64,000 nt of DNA from Alcaligenaceae bacterium CGII-47. GTDB lineage: Bacteria > Pseudomonadota > Gammaproteobacteria > Burkholderiales > Burkholderiaceae_B. Made by a program: the position numbers and the translations under genes. Location of the stretch: positions 124,001 to 188,000 of the forward strand of contig JAHTBO010000006.1 of the NCBI GenBank assembly GCA_019166125.1. Reading direction: 5' to 3'. Each line of letters starts with the position of its first letter. Positions within the stretch are counted from its first letter, which is position 1. This document shows positions 18,088-25,749 of this stretch, one piece after another. The notes under the pieces were generated by a model that worked only from the letters and a program-made list of their open reading frames with translations, was not told the DNA's origin and searched no databases.

Positions 18088-19401
18088 TTAGGTCCTGCGA
18101 AATGGACTTGTTGGCCTTCGTTTTGGGACGGGCCTCTGGTAGTGGTGAGGGTCAAAGGTTCGGCGCTGGTTTAGCAGTTCGTCGCCGTCGATGCGCTCGG
18201 CCAAGCTGTTCAAATCGTTTCGGGTCACCCCAACGCTTTCAAAGTGCGCACGCCAGGTGTCGACAACACGGATGACCTGGACCACCATCTGCACGGCTTC
18301 GGTCGGCGTTAGCCCAAATGCCTCGCACTCTGACATGGCGTTGCGCAAGGTTGACTCGTGTCCATCCGCTCCACAGATGAATTCTTGAAAGCCCTGGCCG
18401 GAATTGCTTGGCAGTACGTCATACGCCGGCGCTAACCGCAACTTCCCATTGTCGCTTGGATTGACGACCAACAACGAGTGGTTCTTTTCATGGTCATCGG
18501 TGTTGTCCACGAGGATGTTGAATACCATTCTTCGGAACAGCTCCCGCGCATCCGCCAGATACGCATCGTCTTGGCTAACTCCGATTCGGCGCAGGACTCG
18601 CGCCAGCTGGGGATATCCCATCTCGGGTTCAACACCGGCTGGCGTTGCGGCCCGAATAGCGGTACCAGCCGAAATGCTGTGAATCCGATGTTTGCCTTCA
18701 CGATCGAACCGTCGAATCGCAATCGCGTGCGCACCTTGCAGCGCAATGACCTGGGTTCGCGCCACAGTGATACCTGCTTTGGCGGCCAGCGTCATGGCCG
18801 CATGCTCAATGAGCGGAACGTCTACATACTCGTTGTTGAAAAACTTGATGACCCATTGCTCACCGTCGATGTTGATGAGCGCCTTGGGCTTAGCCCCCCC
18901 CAAAGGACTACCGCCACCTTGGATGATTTTGGCCTCAAGCGCCGTCAAGGCCTCACCGGCCTCTACCTTGGCTACCACTTCGCTAAGGGCTTGAGCCTGT
19001 TCCAGCCGGGGCAACGGCCCACCCGTTCGTGGAAGGTATTTGCTGGCTGAGGTGGACACGCCGAGGGCCCCGAAGCGATCATCACCCGCGTAATAGAGCA
19101 ACTCCATTAGCGAAACACGTTTTGGTTTGTCGACAAAGCGGATAACTTTTTCGCCCCAACGGTCCGGACGGGCATCATCAACGGCACCGACCGCACGTGG
19201 GCCATTGGCGCTCAGTCGGCCGGCCGGCAAGAACTCGATGTCCACTAGGGGAAGGTCTTCGCTTAGCGCAAAACCATTGGCTAACCACCTGACGTCGTAG
19301 CGCAGGGATACTCCTTTGCCTGCCGCCACCAGCTTCAAGGCTCCGACGTAGCGGGGTTCGTCATTACCTAGATACCAAAGGAACAAGTCATCCAAGCGCA
19401 T
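18088..19401 (-). CDS. HipA-family serine/threonine kinase toxin (first copy)
   Basis: A 437-residue kinase close to the 440 residues of E. coli HipA, which phosphorylates glutamyl-tRNA synthetase and causes growth arrest. Marks: an N-terminal subdomain with RPDRWGEKVI, the glycine-rich GGSPLGGAKPKALI loop, WVIKFFN with the ATP lysine, IEHAAMTLAAKAGI, IRRFDRE, the catalytic DNTDDHEKNHSLL segment, and LAPAYDVLPS with the metal-binding Asp. All catalytic elements appear intact. ATG 19401 was chosen because the hipB stop lies 1 bp upstream; the longer frame would run through hipB. The tail is proline- and arginine-rich. Confidence 0.9.
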   Translation of the reverse strand: MRLDDLFLWYLGNDEPRYVGALKLVAAGKGVSLRYDVRWLANGFALSEDLPLVDIEFLPAGRLSANGPRAVGAVDDARPDRWGEKVIRFVDKPKRVSLMELLYYAGDDRFGALGVSTSASKYLPRTGGPLPRLEQAQALSEVVAKVEAGEALTALEAKIIQGGGSPLGGAKPKALINIDGEQWVIKFFNNEYVDVPLIEHAAMTLAAKAGITVARTQVIALQGAHAIAIRRFDREGKHRIHSISAGTAIRAATPAGVEPEMGYPQLARVLRRIGVSQDDAYLADARELFRRMVFNILVDNTDDHEKNHSLLVVNPSDNGKLRLAPAYDVLPSNSGQGFQEFICGADGHESTLRNAMSECEAFGLTPTEAVQMVVQVIRVVDTWRAHFESVGVTRNDLNSLAERIDGDELLNQRRTFDPHHYQRPVPKRRPTSPFRRT

Positions 19402-19402
19402 G

Positions 19403-19783
19403 TCAGTCTTTCGGTGGGTTTGTTGCTGCAGCGCGCCGGGCATCCGCGGAAGCTTGCGCTCGAGCTTGACCCAGTTGCACAGCCTCGCGCACGTCCATCT
19501 CCAAAGCACCTCGGTCGTGCTCCGGGGCTGCCAATTGGCCCAATTCTCCATCCCGGTTGATCAGCCATAAGGCACTGGCCAGTATGCCTATGCTCACGCC
19601 CGGGTCCCCGGCTTCCAGACGCTGCAAGGTTGAAACTGAGACTCCCAGGCGCTTAGCCCAGCTACGAAGGGATTCCTTTCTACGCAGGCGAGCCACCGCG
19701 AGGTCGGCACCAAGCTTTTGGATGGCACCGAGCGTGGCCGGCGGCAGTTGCTGCAGGGCTTTTATGGGCTTTGACATATCCAT
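19403..19783 (-). CDS. HipB-like XRE-family antitoxin (first copy)
   Basis: A 126-residue protein with a helix-turn-helix around residues 30-75 (RRKESLRSWAKRLGVSVS and TLQRLEAGDPGVSIGILASA). The C-terminal 40 residues are Ala/Arg-rich and probably flexible. Located 1 bp before hipA, it should bind HipA and repress the operon. The start could be either Met of MDMSKP; no clear ribosome site precedes it. A decayed relative of this gene lies at 22136-22240. Confidence 0.85.
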   Translation of the reverse strand: MDMSKPIKALQQLPPATLGAIQKLGADLAVARLRRKESLRSWAKRLGVSVSTLQRLEAGDPGVSIGILASALWLINRDGELGQLAAPEHDRGALEMDVREAVQLGQARAQASADARRAAATNPPKD

Positions 19784-19789
19784 ATATTA

Positions 19790-19812
19790 GTACAAAGCAG
19801 GTATTTTTGTAC
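19790..19812. promoter_or_regulatory. inverted repeat upstream of hipB (operator candidate)
   Basis: GTACAAA and TTTGTAC are separated by 9 bp, immediately upstream of the hipB start, in an AT-rich stretch with TATAAA- and TAATAT-like boxes on the minus strand. The position fits autoregulation by HipB. Confidence 0.5.
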
Positions 19813-19875
19813 TTTTATACAGGTATATATTGAGCAGGATACATCGTATGGCGGCGATGCTGCGATGAAACTGGC

Positions 19876-20544
19876 CTATACCAGCGTCGGCTGTGCCTCG
19901 CTTCGTCTGATCGAGCGCACGATGGCGTTCAGGGCGATGCCATACAGGGGCACGAACAGCAGCAGGCTGACGGACAGCTTGATCACGTAGTCCACCATGG
20001 CGATCTCGACCCAGTGTTCGGCCATGTAGGGATTGGTGCTGCGCCAGAAGGCAATGCCAAAGAACGCGGCGGTGTCCAGCAATTGCCCGAGCACGGACGA
20101 GGCCGCCGGCGCGACCCACCACTGTATGTGGTCGCGGCGCATGCGGTCGAATACCTGCACGTCCAGCAACTGGCCCAGGACGTAGGCGGCAAAGCTGGCG
20201 AAGGCGATACGGAACACGAAGGTGTTGAATTCGCTCAGTGTGCCCAAGCCGCTGAAGGCGCCCTCGTGAAATAGGACCGAAATGATGTAGGAGGCGATCA
20301 GCGCAGGAATCATGGCGCGCATGATCACCCGGCGCGCCTCGGTCTTGCCGATCAGGCGCACGGTGAGGTCGGTCGCCAGAAAAATGAAGGGAAAGCTGAA
20401 AGCGCCCCAGGTGCTGTGAAAGCCCCACAGGTCGATGGGCAGTTGCACCAGATAGTTGCTGGCGATGATGATGAGGATATGAAATGCCACCAGCAGGGCG
20501 AGGTGGAACGAGATCCGCGATGGCGGCAGGGCGATGGAGGTCAT
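19876..20544 (-). CDS. yhhQ: queuosine-precursor transporter, YhhQ family
   Basis: A 222-residue inner-membrane protein with about six helices, of the COG1738/YhhQ family that imports preQ0 and preQ1 for tRNA queuosine synthesis. Recognisable stretches are ASNYLVQLP, FPFIFLATDLTVRLIGKTEARRVI, and ASSVLGQLLDTAAFFGIAFW. The function is supported independently by a preQ1-I-like riboswitch in the leader (20546-20584). An isolated transcription unit with a perfect TATAAT (20598-20603, minus strand) about 55 bp before the start. Confidence 0.93.
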   Translation of the reverse strand: MTSIALPPSRISFHLALLVAFHILIIIASNYLVQLPIDLWGFHSTWGAFSFPFIFLATDLTVRLIGKTEARRVIMRAMIPALIASYIISVLFHEGAFSGLGTLSEFNTFVFRIAFASFAAYVLGQLLDVQVFDRMRRDHIQWWVAPAASSVLGQLLDTAAFFGIAFWRSTNPYMAEHWVEIAMVDYVIKLSVSLLLFVPLYGIALNAIVRSIRRSEAQPTLV

Positions 20545-20545
20545 A

Positions 20546-20584
20546 GGAGCCTTTTTTTGATGAATGGGGTGAGGGAACCCATGA
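20546..20584 (-). ncRNA. preQ1-I-type riboswitch candidate in the yhhQ leader
   Basis: Read on the minus strand: stem AUGGG (20582-20578) pairs with CCCAU (20568-20564) around loop UUCCCUCAC, then a linker and an A7 tract followed by GG (20558-20550). The loop CCU (20574-20572) can pair with AGG (20552-20550), giving the H-type pseudoknot of preQ1-I aptamers: UUC at the start of the loop and an A-rich tail entering the groove are both present. The AGG is also the ribosome site, 5 bases before the AUG, so ligand binding would block translation. It precedes a preQ1/preQ0 transporter gene, as known for this class. Confidence 0.8.
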
Positions 20585-20597
20585 GAAAGTGCTGCAT

Positions 20598-20603
20598 ATT
20601 ATA
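20598..20603 (-). promoter_or_regulatory. -10 box of the yhhQ transcript
   Basis: Perfect TATAAT on the minus strand; no convincing -35 at 16-18 bp (best is a poor TTC-rich match). The start would fall near 20590, so the leader would hold little more than the riboswitch. Confidence 0.55.
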
Positions 20604-20633
20604 CGCGGGAGCCGCGCCCTGAAGGCTCGGCTG

Positions 20634-21242
20634 TTATTTGCCGCGCATCCACTGCAGGTAGGCCGAGCGCGTGCCGTGGGACACGGATTCCAGGACCTTC
20701 TGGTGTTTGACCTGGTGGCGCACCGCCAACCGCGCATCAGCCACACCACGCGATTTGCAGAACCAGTGGCAGCTGTGCTGCAACAGATAGAGTTCCGCCG
20801 ATAGGTGAAAGGCGCGATCCGTTGTGCTGCATTGGGCTTCGTTGTCCACGACGTGGCGCAGGCCGGCCGCATGAATGCGCAGCAGTTCGCGAAAATCCCG
20901 CGTCATCGAAGGCATCAGCTTCTCGATGTAGGGCAGGCAGAACGGCAGAGTGCCTATGCTGGTCGCCTGGGCGCTTTCTTTTTGCATCGCCTCGACCAGC
21001 GAGCCGGCCTGGGCCGCCGCCGTGTCCTCGGACTGGGCAAAGGAACTCAGCACTTGGAGCCGGCGTGCCTCGTCCTTTTCATGGATGGCGCGGGCGTAGC
21101 CCTGCGTCAGCGTTTCCATGAGGCGTTCGAGCTGCAAGCTGGCCAGATGGCCGCCCAGCAAGGCAATGTGCGTGCGCTGGTAGCGCAGGCACAGCACCCT
21201 CCATGTCATCGCCGTCGCCAGGAGGGTAAATAGGATATCCAT
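20634..21242 (-). CDS. hypothetical protein with one N-terminal membrane helix
   Basis: Not recognised. The 202-residue protein starts MDILFTLLATAMTWRVLCLRY, a likely membrane anchor, and continues with an alpha-helical, charged region (LERLMETLTQGYARAIHEKDEARR, with residues 40-85 suggestive of a long helix) and a Cys/His-containing C-terminal part (QHSCHWFCKS). ATG 21242 follows a GGGG-rich ribosome site; a longer frame from 21344 exists, but the added part is Arg-rich and has no membrane or domain character. It lies upstream of yhhQ on the same strand but is separated from it by the yhhQ promoter. Confidence 0.6.
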   Translation of the reverse strand: MDILFTLLATAMTWRVLCLRYQRTHIALLGGHLASLQLERLMETLTQGYARAIHEKDEARRLQVLSSFAQSEDTAAAQAGSLVEAMQKESAQATSIGTLPFCLPYIEKLMPSMTRDFRELLRIHAAGLRHVVDNEAQCSTTDRAFHLSAELYLLQHSCHWFCKSRGVADARLAVRHQVKHQKVLESVSHGTRSAYLQWMRGK

Positions 21243-21406
21243 TGTTCGCGTTCCCCTTTTGTATCCAGCCGAGATACTGGCACAAAAGCGGGCGTCTCGC
21301 GAATCGTCGCGCGACGGTTTCGCGTGGCGCGGCCATAGGAGCACTTCACTGGCGGCCGATGCGCCCGCGACCTACTGTAGCGGATTAAGTACCCTCGACG
21401 ATAAGT

Positions 21407-21898
21407 TTGCTAAAATTGCATGCTTCTCTATATGCTCTTGGTAGAGAATTGAACGTGGCACGACACACCAACACGTCGCAGCAGTATGACAGCGGGGCCC
21501 AGCGCGACGCCAACGTCGACGTGCAGGTCCAGCGCACTATCGAAGCCCTCGAAGAAGATATCGTCCTCGGATATTTATACCCCAGAGAACGTTTGATCGA
21601 AGATGATCTGCGCGCGCGATTCAATCTAAAGAGACACGTGGTCAGACAGGTGCTGAAGGGTCTCGAACAGATGGGGCTGGTCGAACGCAAGAAAAACATC
21701 GGAGCACTCGTCAGATCCTATACCGAAGAAGAAGTTCGAGATCTGTACCAGACACGAGAGATTCTTGAAACCAGTTGCGCGAGCTTGATTCCCACCCCGG
21801 TTTCCAGCGAGACGCTCGATGAGTTAAAGAGAATACAACGGACGCACGACGAAGCGGTCAAGCTTACCGATCTAAAAGCTGTTTTCCGCAGCAATCTA
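21407..21898 (+). pseudogene. GntR/FCD-family regulator, 3' end lost to an IS630 remnant
   Basis: The N-terminal winged helix (residues about 40-105: YLYPRERLIEDDLRARFNL and VVRQVLKGLEQMGLVERKK) and the first helix of the FCD effector domain (VRDLYQTREILETSCASLI) are well preserved. Homology stops after AVFRSNL, where a helix carrying the ligand residues should continue. The remaining codons to 22033 are antisense to transposase sequence. The break is next to a TA (21897-21898), the dinucleotide target of IS630 elements. The true start is uncertain (TTG 21407 or GTG 21455). It may still make a DNA-binding stub. Confidence 0.75.
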
Positions 21899-22135
21899 GT
21901 GTTGTGTTTCATTAATCGGGTTATTTATCTCATGCCATCGCTGATTTTGCACGCTCAACCTTGGCAAGGATTGCATCAGCAGACTTGGTCCAGCGAAACG
22001 GCTTGGCGCTGTAGGCATTATGAGCATCGATAAACTGGCGGATCGCCTCGCGCTGTTCCTGCACACTACCAAAGACTCCCCGGTAGAGGGCACGGCGCTC
22101 GAGGCTTGCAAACCAGCGCTCGACAGCCCTACGCG
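21899..22135 (-). mobile_element. IS630-family transposase remnant (C-terminal end only)
   Basis: On the minus strand, the frame from about 22133 to the stop at 21930 reads RRAVERWFASLERRALYRG, then SVQEQREAIRQFIDAHN, and ends KPFRWTKSADAILAKV plus a short tail. This is the conserved C-terminus of IS630/Tc1-type transposases, including the WTKSAD motif. The N-terminal two thirds and one end of the element are missing. The left boundary was set at the base after TA at 21897-21898, assuming the usual target site; no second inverted repeat is available to confirm it. Confidence 0.8.
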
Positions 22136-22240
22136 ATTGGCCCAATTCTCCATTCCGGTTGATGAGCCACAAGGCGCTGGCCAGAATACCAATACTTACG
22201 CCGGGATCTCCCGCTTCCAGTCGCTGTAGGGTGGAGACCG
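22136..22240 (-). pseudogene. hipB remnant joined to the IS630 remnant
   Basis: The minus strand encodes VSTLQRLEAGDPGVSIGILA then SALWLINRNGELGQ in frame, matching the HipB at 19403-19783 over about 33 residues with one substitution (N for D). The DNA differs from that hipB at several third positions, so it is a related allele and not a fresh copy. Coding stops being recognisable upstream of 22240, and the frame runs directly into the transposase remnant at 22135. No hipA sequence accompanies it. Confidence 0.75.
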
Positions 22241-22384
22241 TGGGTCACTGAGCGTCGAATGTAACGCTATCTGGAAGGTTGCCGCCCCGACGTTGCCTGG
22301 GCGAACGCAGCACGTCGAAAAATCGCTAGTGCTTTGCGCCAGGTGGTATTGCCAAAGTGTCGTAGAGCCTATATCGTTGAATAA

Positions 22385-23488
22385 ATGTGGTTTTTATTAA
22401 CAGAAGCTTTGCTGCGTGTGGCCGCGGCGTGTGTGCTATGTGCTCTCGGCGCGGCGTCAGCTCAGGCCCAATATCGAACGGGGGCCGACTCGCTCATAGA
22501 CCTCTCGCCGCAAGTCTATGCGATCCCCGAGGTGCCCGCGTTAACGGAGTCGGTTGGGCCGGACGCGACGGACGTCCAATTTGGCAACCGTGCTTTGTCT
22601 CGTCTCGTGCCTGATGATTATGTGGTGGATTACCGCGACGGTCTGGACGGGCCTATCGTGGCGGGTGCCTCCGGTTTGGCACCCGCCGGTTTCGAACTGG
22701 CGATGCCGAGCGGTGTGGATGCCTGGTCTCTGGGGGCGAGAAACTGGCGCTATGTCAGTTCGTCCGGCTACGGTGTAACGCTGGGAAATGCCTCATCGCG
22801 CGCGCCTGCCTGGAGTCAGTCCGTACGTCTCGCGGGTGTCGGAGTCCATAGGGTGCCCGGGCTGGGCCGCGCGCCAGGCGATGGGTGGGCTTATGCCATA
22901 GCAGTTGGAGCCCTGGATGACTCGGGCGACACGCTGTCGAGCAGCGACTTGACCTACGGACCTGCGGCGTACGATGCGTCCGCAAAGCATGCGGTCAACT
23001 CCAATTTGACCTTGGCCTCACAGGTGCAAGGGACATCAGACTTGTTTGCTCTTGGGCTGGGGGGGGAATACGCTATGAACGACTGGGGATCCTGGGCGCT
23101 AGGGATCTCGAGGGCGCAGCGCCCCACGGAGGATGGCTGGCGTTATCAGCTGGGCTACAAGGTCGATATATTCACGGACTGGAGGCTATCATGGCTCAAT
23201 GAGCAGCGTGGCCAGGGCTATTCCGACCTGTCCTCGTATCGCGAGAATGCGCTCGCATGCGGGTGCGTACGCAACCAGTGGCAACTGAGCATGCCCATGG
23301 GCCGTTGGGGAAAGCTGAGCGGCACCTACGAACAACTGGATCGTGCGGTGCAAGAGCCCGAGCGGTCGTTCGGCCTGGCGCAGCAATTCTGGTATAGCCC
23401 TCATCTGAGCGTGCGCCTGGAGGCACATCGTAATATCGTCATGGGCACTTATGGTCTTGGGGCCAAATTCTCCGTGCCACTTGATTAA
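22385..23488 (+). CDS. outer-membrane beta-barrel protein, usher-like
   Basis: A 367-residue protein with a signal peptide (hydrophobic stretch LLRVAAACVLCALGAASAQA, cleavage near residue 28). The rest is rich in alternating aromatic/Gly strands (WSLGARNWRYVSSSGYGVTL, WALGISRAQRPTEDGWRYQLGY, LSVRLEAHRNIVMGTYGLG) with short turns, as in outer-membrane barrels. The pattern NSNLTLASQVQGTSDLFALG followed by WGSWALGISRA resembles strands inside fimbrial ushers, but it is only about half usher size and lacks plug, N- and C-terminal domains. No chaperone or pilin gene is nearby. Function unknown; possibly a remnant of an usher or a stand-alone barrel. Confidence 0.5.
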   Translation: MWFLLTEALLRVAAACVLCALGAASAQAQYRTGADSLIDLSPQVYAIPEVPALTESVGPDATDVQFGNRALSRLVPDDYVVDYRDGLDGPIVAGASGLAPAGFELAMPSGVDAWSLGARNWRYVSSSGYGVTLGNASSRAPAWSQSVRLAGVGVHRVPGLGRAPGDGWAYAIAVGALDDSGDTLSSSDLTYGPAAYDASAKHAVNSNLTLASQVQGTSDLFALGLGGEYAMNDWGSWALGISRAQRPTEDGWRYQLGYKVDIFTDWRLSWLNEQRGQGYSDLSSYRENALACGCVRNQWQLSMPMGRWGKLSGTYEQLDRAVQEPERSFGLAQQFWYSPHLSVRLEAHRNIVMGTYGLGAKFSVPLD

Positions 23489-23556
23489 GACTGTGGTTTG
23501 GCTTGCCCGTTAGGCTTAGCCAGGCTAGACTAACCATAGTGCCTTTGGAGAATGCC

Positions 23557-23805
23557 ATGAACACCGTTAACATGCTGGAAGCCAAGTCCTCATTATCCCG
23601 TTTGGTGGAGGCTATTGAGCAAGGGCGAAAGCGTGAAATCATAATCGCCCGCAATGGCCGTCCGGCAGCCAAGCTGGTTCCAATTGGCAAGGTGTCGGTG
23701 GGTAAGCGCATTGGTGTCGCTAAGGGCAAGTTCGAGGTGCCTGATAGCATTGATGGCCATAACAAAGATGTTGCGCGCTTATTTGTAGCTGGAGAGCTGT
23801 CTTGA
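23557..23805 (+). CDS. Phd/YefM-family antitoxin
   Basis: An 82-residue protein with the Phd N-terminal dimer/DNA-binding fold (MNTVNMLEAKSSLSRLVEAI, then IIIARNGRPAAKLVPI) and a C-terminal toxin-binding tail. ATG 23557 has TTTGGAG 6 bp upstream. The stop overlaps the VapC-like toxin start (TTGA), as usual in these pairs. Confidence 0.9.
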   Translation: MNTVNMLEAKSSLSRLVEAIEQGRKREIIIARNGRPAAKLVPIGKVSVGKRIGVAKGKFEVPDSIDGHNKDVARLFVAGELS

Positions 23806-24188
23806 ATCTTTTGCTGGATACGCATGTCGCCCTGTGGGCGATTACAGATAGCCTGCGGTTGTCACAGACGGCCAGAGATTTAATTCAATCGCCCAAAACA
23901 ACGGTTTGGGTCAGCGTTGCGAGCATATGGGAAATAGCTATCAAACACTCCCTTGAGCGCGGAGATATGCCGGTATCGAGTCGGGATGCGGCGCGCTACT
24001 TCCACGAGTCCGGCTACCGCTTGGTGGCGATTGAGGCTGAGCATGTTGTGGCGGTAGAAGGCCTGCCGACGCACCACCAAGACCCATTTGATCGTATCCT
24101 CGTTGCGCAGGCGCTCATCGAGCCGATGCGATTGATGACCCATGACCCCTTGGTCGCGCTGTACAGCGACACCATTATCAAAATCTAA
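23802..24188 (+). CDS. VapC-like PIN-domain toxin ribonuclease
   Basis: A 128-residue PIN-domain protein. It has the acidic active-site pattern: Asp6 in LLLDTHVALWA, Glu in SVASIWEIAIK (about residue 44), Asp in HHQDPFDRILVAQA (about 94-97) and a late Asp in LMTHDPLV. The start is TTG at 23802, overlapping the antitoxin stop; no ATG alternative keeps the first Asp. PIN toxins of this type cut tRNA or rRNA. The pair appears complete and probably autoregulated. Confidence 0.9.
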   Translation: MNLLLDTHVALWAITDSLRLSQTARDLIQSPKTTVWVSVASIWEIAIKHSLERGDMPVSSRDAARYFHESGYRLVAIEAEHVVAVEGLPTHHQDPFDRILVAQALIEPMRLMTHDPLVALYSDTIIKI

Positions 24189-24274
24189 GTAGCAGCGACG
24201 CCTATCCCGTCCGAACCACCTTTTACTGCGGCTTATACTGTAACCCTCCCTTACGGTTTCCTTTAAGACGGCAG

Positions 24275-25324
24275 ATGCTCAACGACATCAAGAAAACACT
24301 CTGGGCTACTGCAGACGAGCTGCGGGCCAATATGGACGCTGCCGAGTACAAGCACCTCGTGCTTGGCCTGATTTTCATCAAATACATCTCTGATACCTTT
24401 GCCGCCCACCGTGACGAGCTCACCCGGCGCTATGCTCGAGCACGACTGCCTGATGGCAAGCTCGGGGAGTTGGTTGATCTCGTATCCACCATTGGTTTCG
24501 GTGACGACGCAAACACGGCCCGCGATGTGCTCGGCCAGGTCTATGACCCCTGCTGTGGCTCAGGTGGGATATTTGTTCAGTCAGAGAAATTCATTGAGGC
24601 GCACGGCGGCACGATAGGCGACGTGTCTATCTATGGGCAGGAGTCCAACCCCACCACCTGGCGCCTGGCCGCCAGGAATCTGGCCATTCGTGGTATTGAT
24701 TTCAACCTGGGGCGTGAACCTGGCGATATACTTGCCGATTTGGCATTTTTAAATCCTGAGTTGTGGACTACTAAGGAACATCCAGAGACGGTACTTTACA
24801 TTGACTTGGCTAATGCAAAAAACGACGAGATAACCACGGTTTCAGAGATCGCCTTCGACGAAGCGCCGAGCCGTGCTAGACGAGTGCTGCGAAGTGGTGA
24901 CACAATTGTCGGCACTGTTCGTCCTGGGAGCCGCTCATTTGCTTTCATCCATAATGCACCATTAAACCTAACTGGCAGCACAGGCTTTGCCGTTTTTAGG
25001 CTCCTTGTAAAAGAAAATACAGAGTTTGTTTATCTGTCTGCAACACGAGATGCCAGTATTGAGCACCTGACTCATATTGCTGATGGCGAAGCTTATCCGG
25101 CAGTTAGGCCAGATGTTGTGGCTGGGTTGATAGTAGCCATACCAACAAGCGAGATTCTTTCCGCCTTTCATCAGATAGCCGCAACGCTGCTAATAGCTGT
25201 GGCAGAGAACTTAAAGCAGGCTCAAACCCTTGCTGTCCTTCGCGATACTCTCCTCCCGCGTCTGATCTCCGGCAAACTTCGCCGACCTGAAGTCGAATCG
25301 CTTATTACGGAGCTAGCCTCATGA
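24275..25324 (+). pseudogene. in-frame fusion of an HsdM remnant and the C-terminal half of HsdS (type I restriction-modification)
   Basis: One open frame of 349 codons made of pieces. Residues 1-52 match the HsdM N-terminal domain (YKHLVLGLIFIKYISDTF); 53-90 continue further down HsdM (KLGELVDLVSTIGFGDD); 91-151 give the methyltransferase motif I region (DPCCGSGG, residues 91-98) and IYGQESNPTTWRLAA. From about 152 the frame continues as an HsdS target-recognition domain (ETVLYIDLAN, APSRARRVLRSGDTI, GTVRPGSRS) and the HsdS C-terminal helix LRDTLLPRLISGKLR. Full HsdM is over 500 residues. The catalytic NPPF motif IV is absent, so no methylation is expected, though a protein could be made. 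Overlaps the next gene by 4 bp. Confidence 0.85.
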
Positions 25325-25713
25325 AAACCACTCACGCACTAACAGTATTGACCGCGCTGGCATGTTTGTCGTTCTCGACCCAGGCCCAGGAAAATAATCT
25401 GAATAAACAGTACTCTGCCTGCATGGATAGGTCTGGTGGTGTGACAGAAGACATGATTGATTGCATGACGGCTGAGCATCAGCGCCAGGATGGTCGGCTC
25501 AATAAGGCGTATAAGGCTTTGATGGACGATCTGGATGCCGAGCGCAAAAATCAGCTAAAAACTGCACAACGTGCCTGGATTAAATTTCGCGACGCCAACT
25601 GCGACTTTTATTATGATCCGGATGGTGGCAGCATGGCTCGTGTCAGCGCGAATGACTGCATGATTTCCATGACCGCTAATCGGGCTCATGAGTTGGAAAA
25701 TTTGCGCCAATAA
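25321..25713 (+). CDS. LprI-family (DUF1311) periplasmic protein
   Basis: A 130-residue exported protein with signal peptide (ALTVLTALACLSFSTQAQ) and one LprI domain: YSACMDRSGG, IDCMTAEHQRQDGRLNKAYK, LKTAQRAWIKFRDANCDF. Cysteines at about residues 34, 47, 89 and 107 fit two disulfides. The namesake M. tuberculosis LprI inhibits lysozyme; most relatives are untested. Its ATG overlaps the stop of the broken hsdM-hsdS frame, so it was part of the restriction operon as cargo. Confidence 0.85.
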   Translation: MKTTHALTVLTALACLSFSTQAQENNLNKQYSACMDRSGGVTEDMIDCMTAEHQRQDGRLNKAYKALMDDLDAERKNQLKTAQRAWIKFRDANCDFYYDPDGGSMARVSANDCMISMTANRAHELENLRQ

Positions 25714-25749
25714 TTTCTTCTCGTCTACCTGAGATAATAGGATCAACCC

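Noticed and set aside
18478-19050. A 190-codon plus-strand frame within hipA
   Set aside because: Antisense to the conserved HipA kinase core; no recognisable features.
19787-20872. A 361-codon minus-strand frame overlapping yhhQ and the hypothetical gene
   Set aside because: Out-of-frame shadow of both genes; composition is His/Arg/Pro-rich, and yhhQ is supported by its riboswitch and family motifs.
24275-25324. Calling the 349-codon frame a functional DNA methyltransferase
   Set aside because: Motif IV (NPPF) and most of the methyltransferase and HsdS N-terminal domain are missing.
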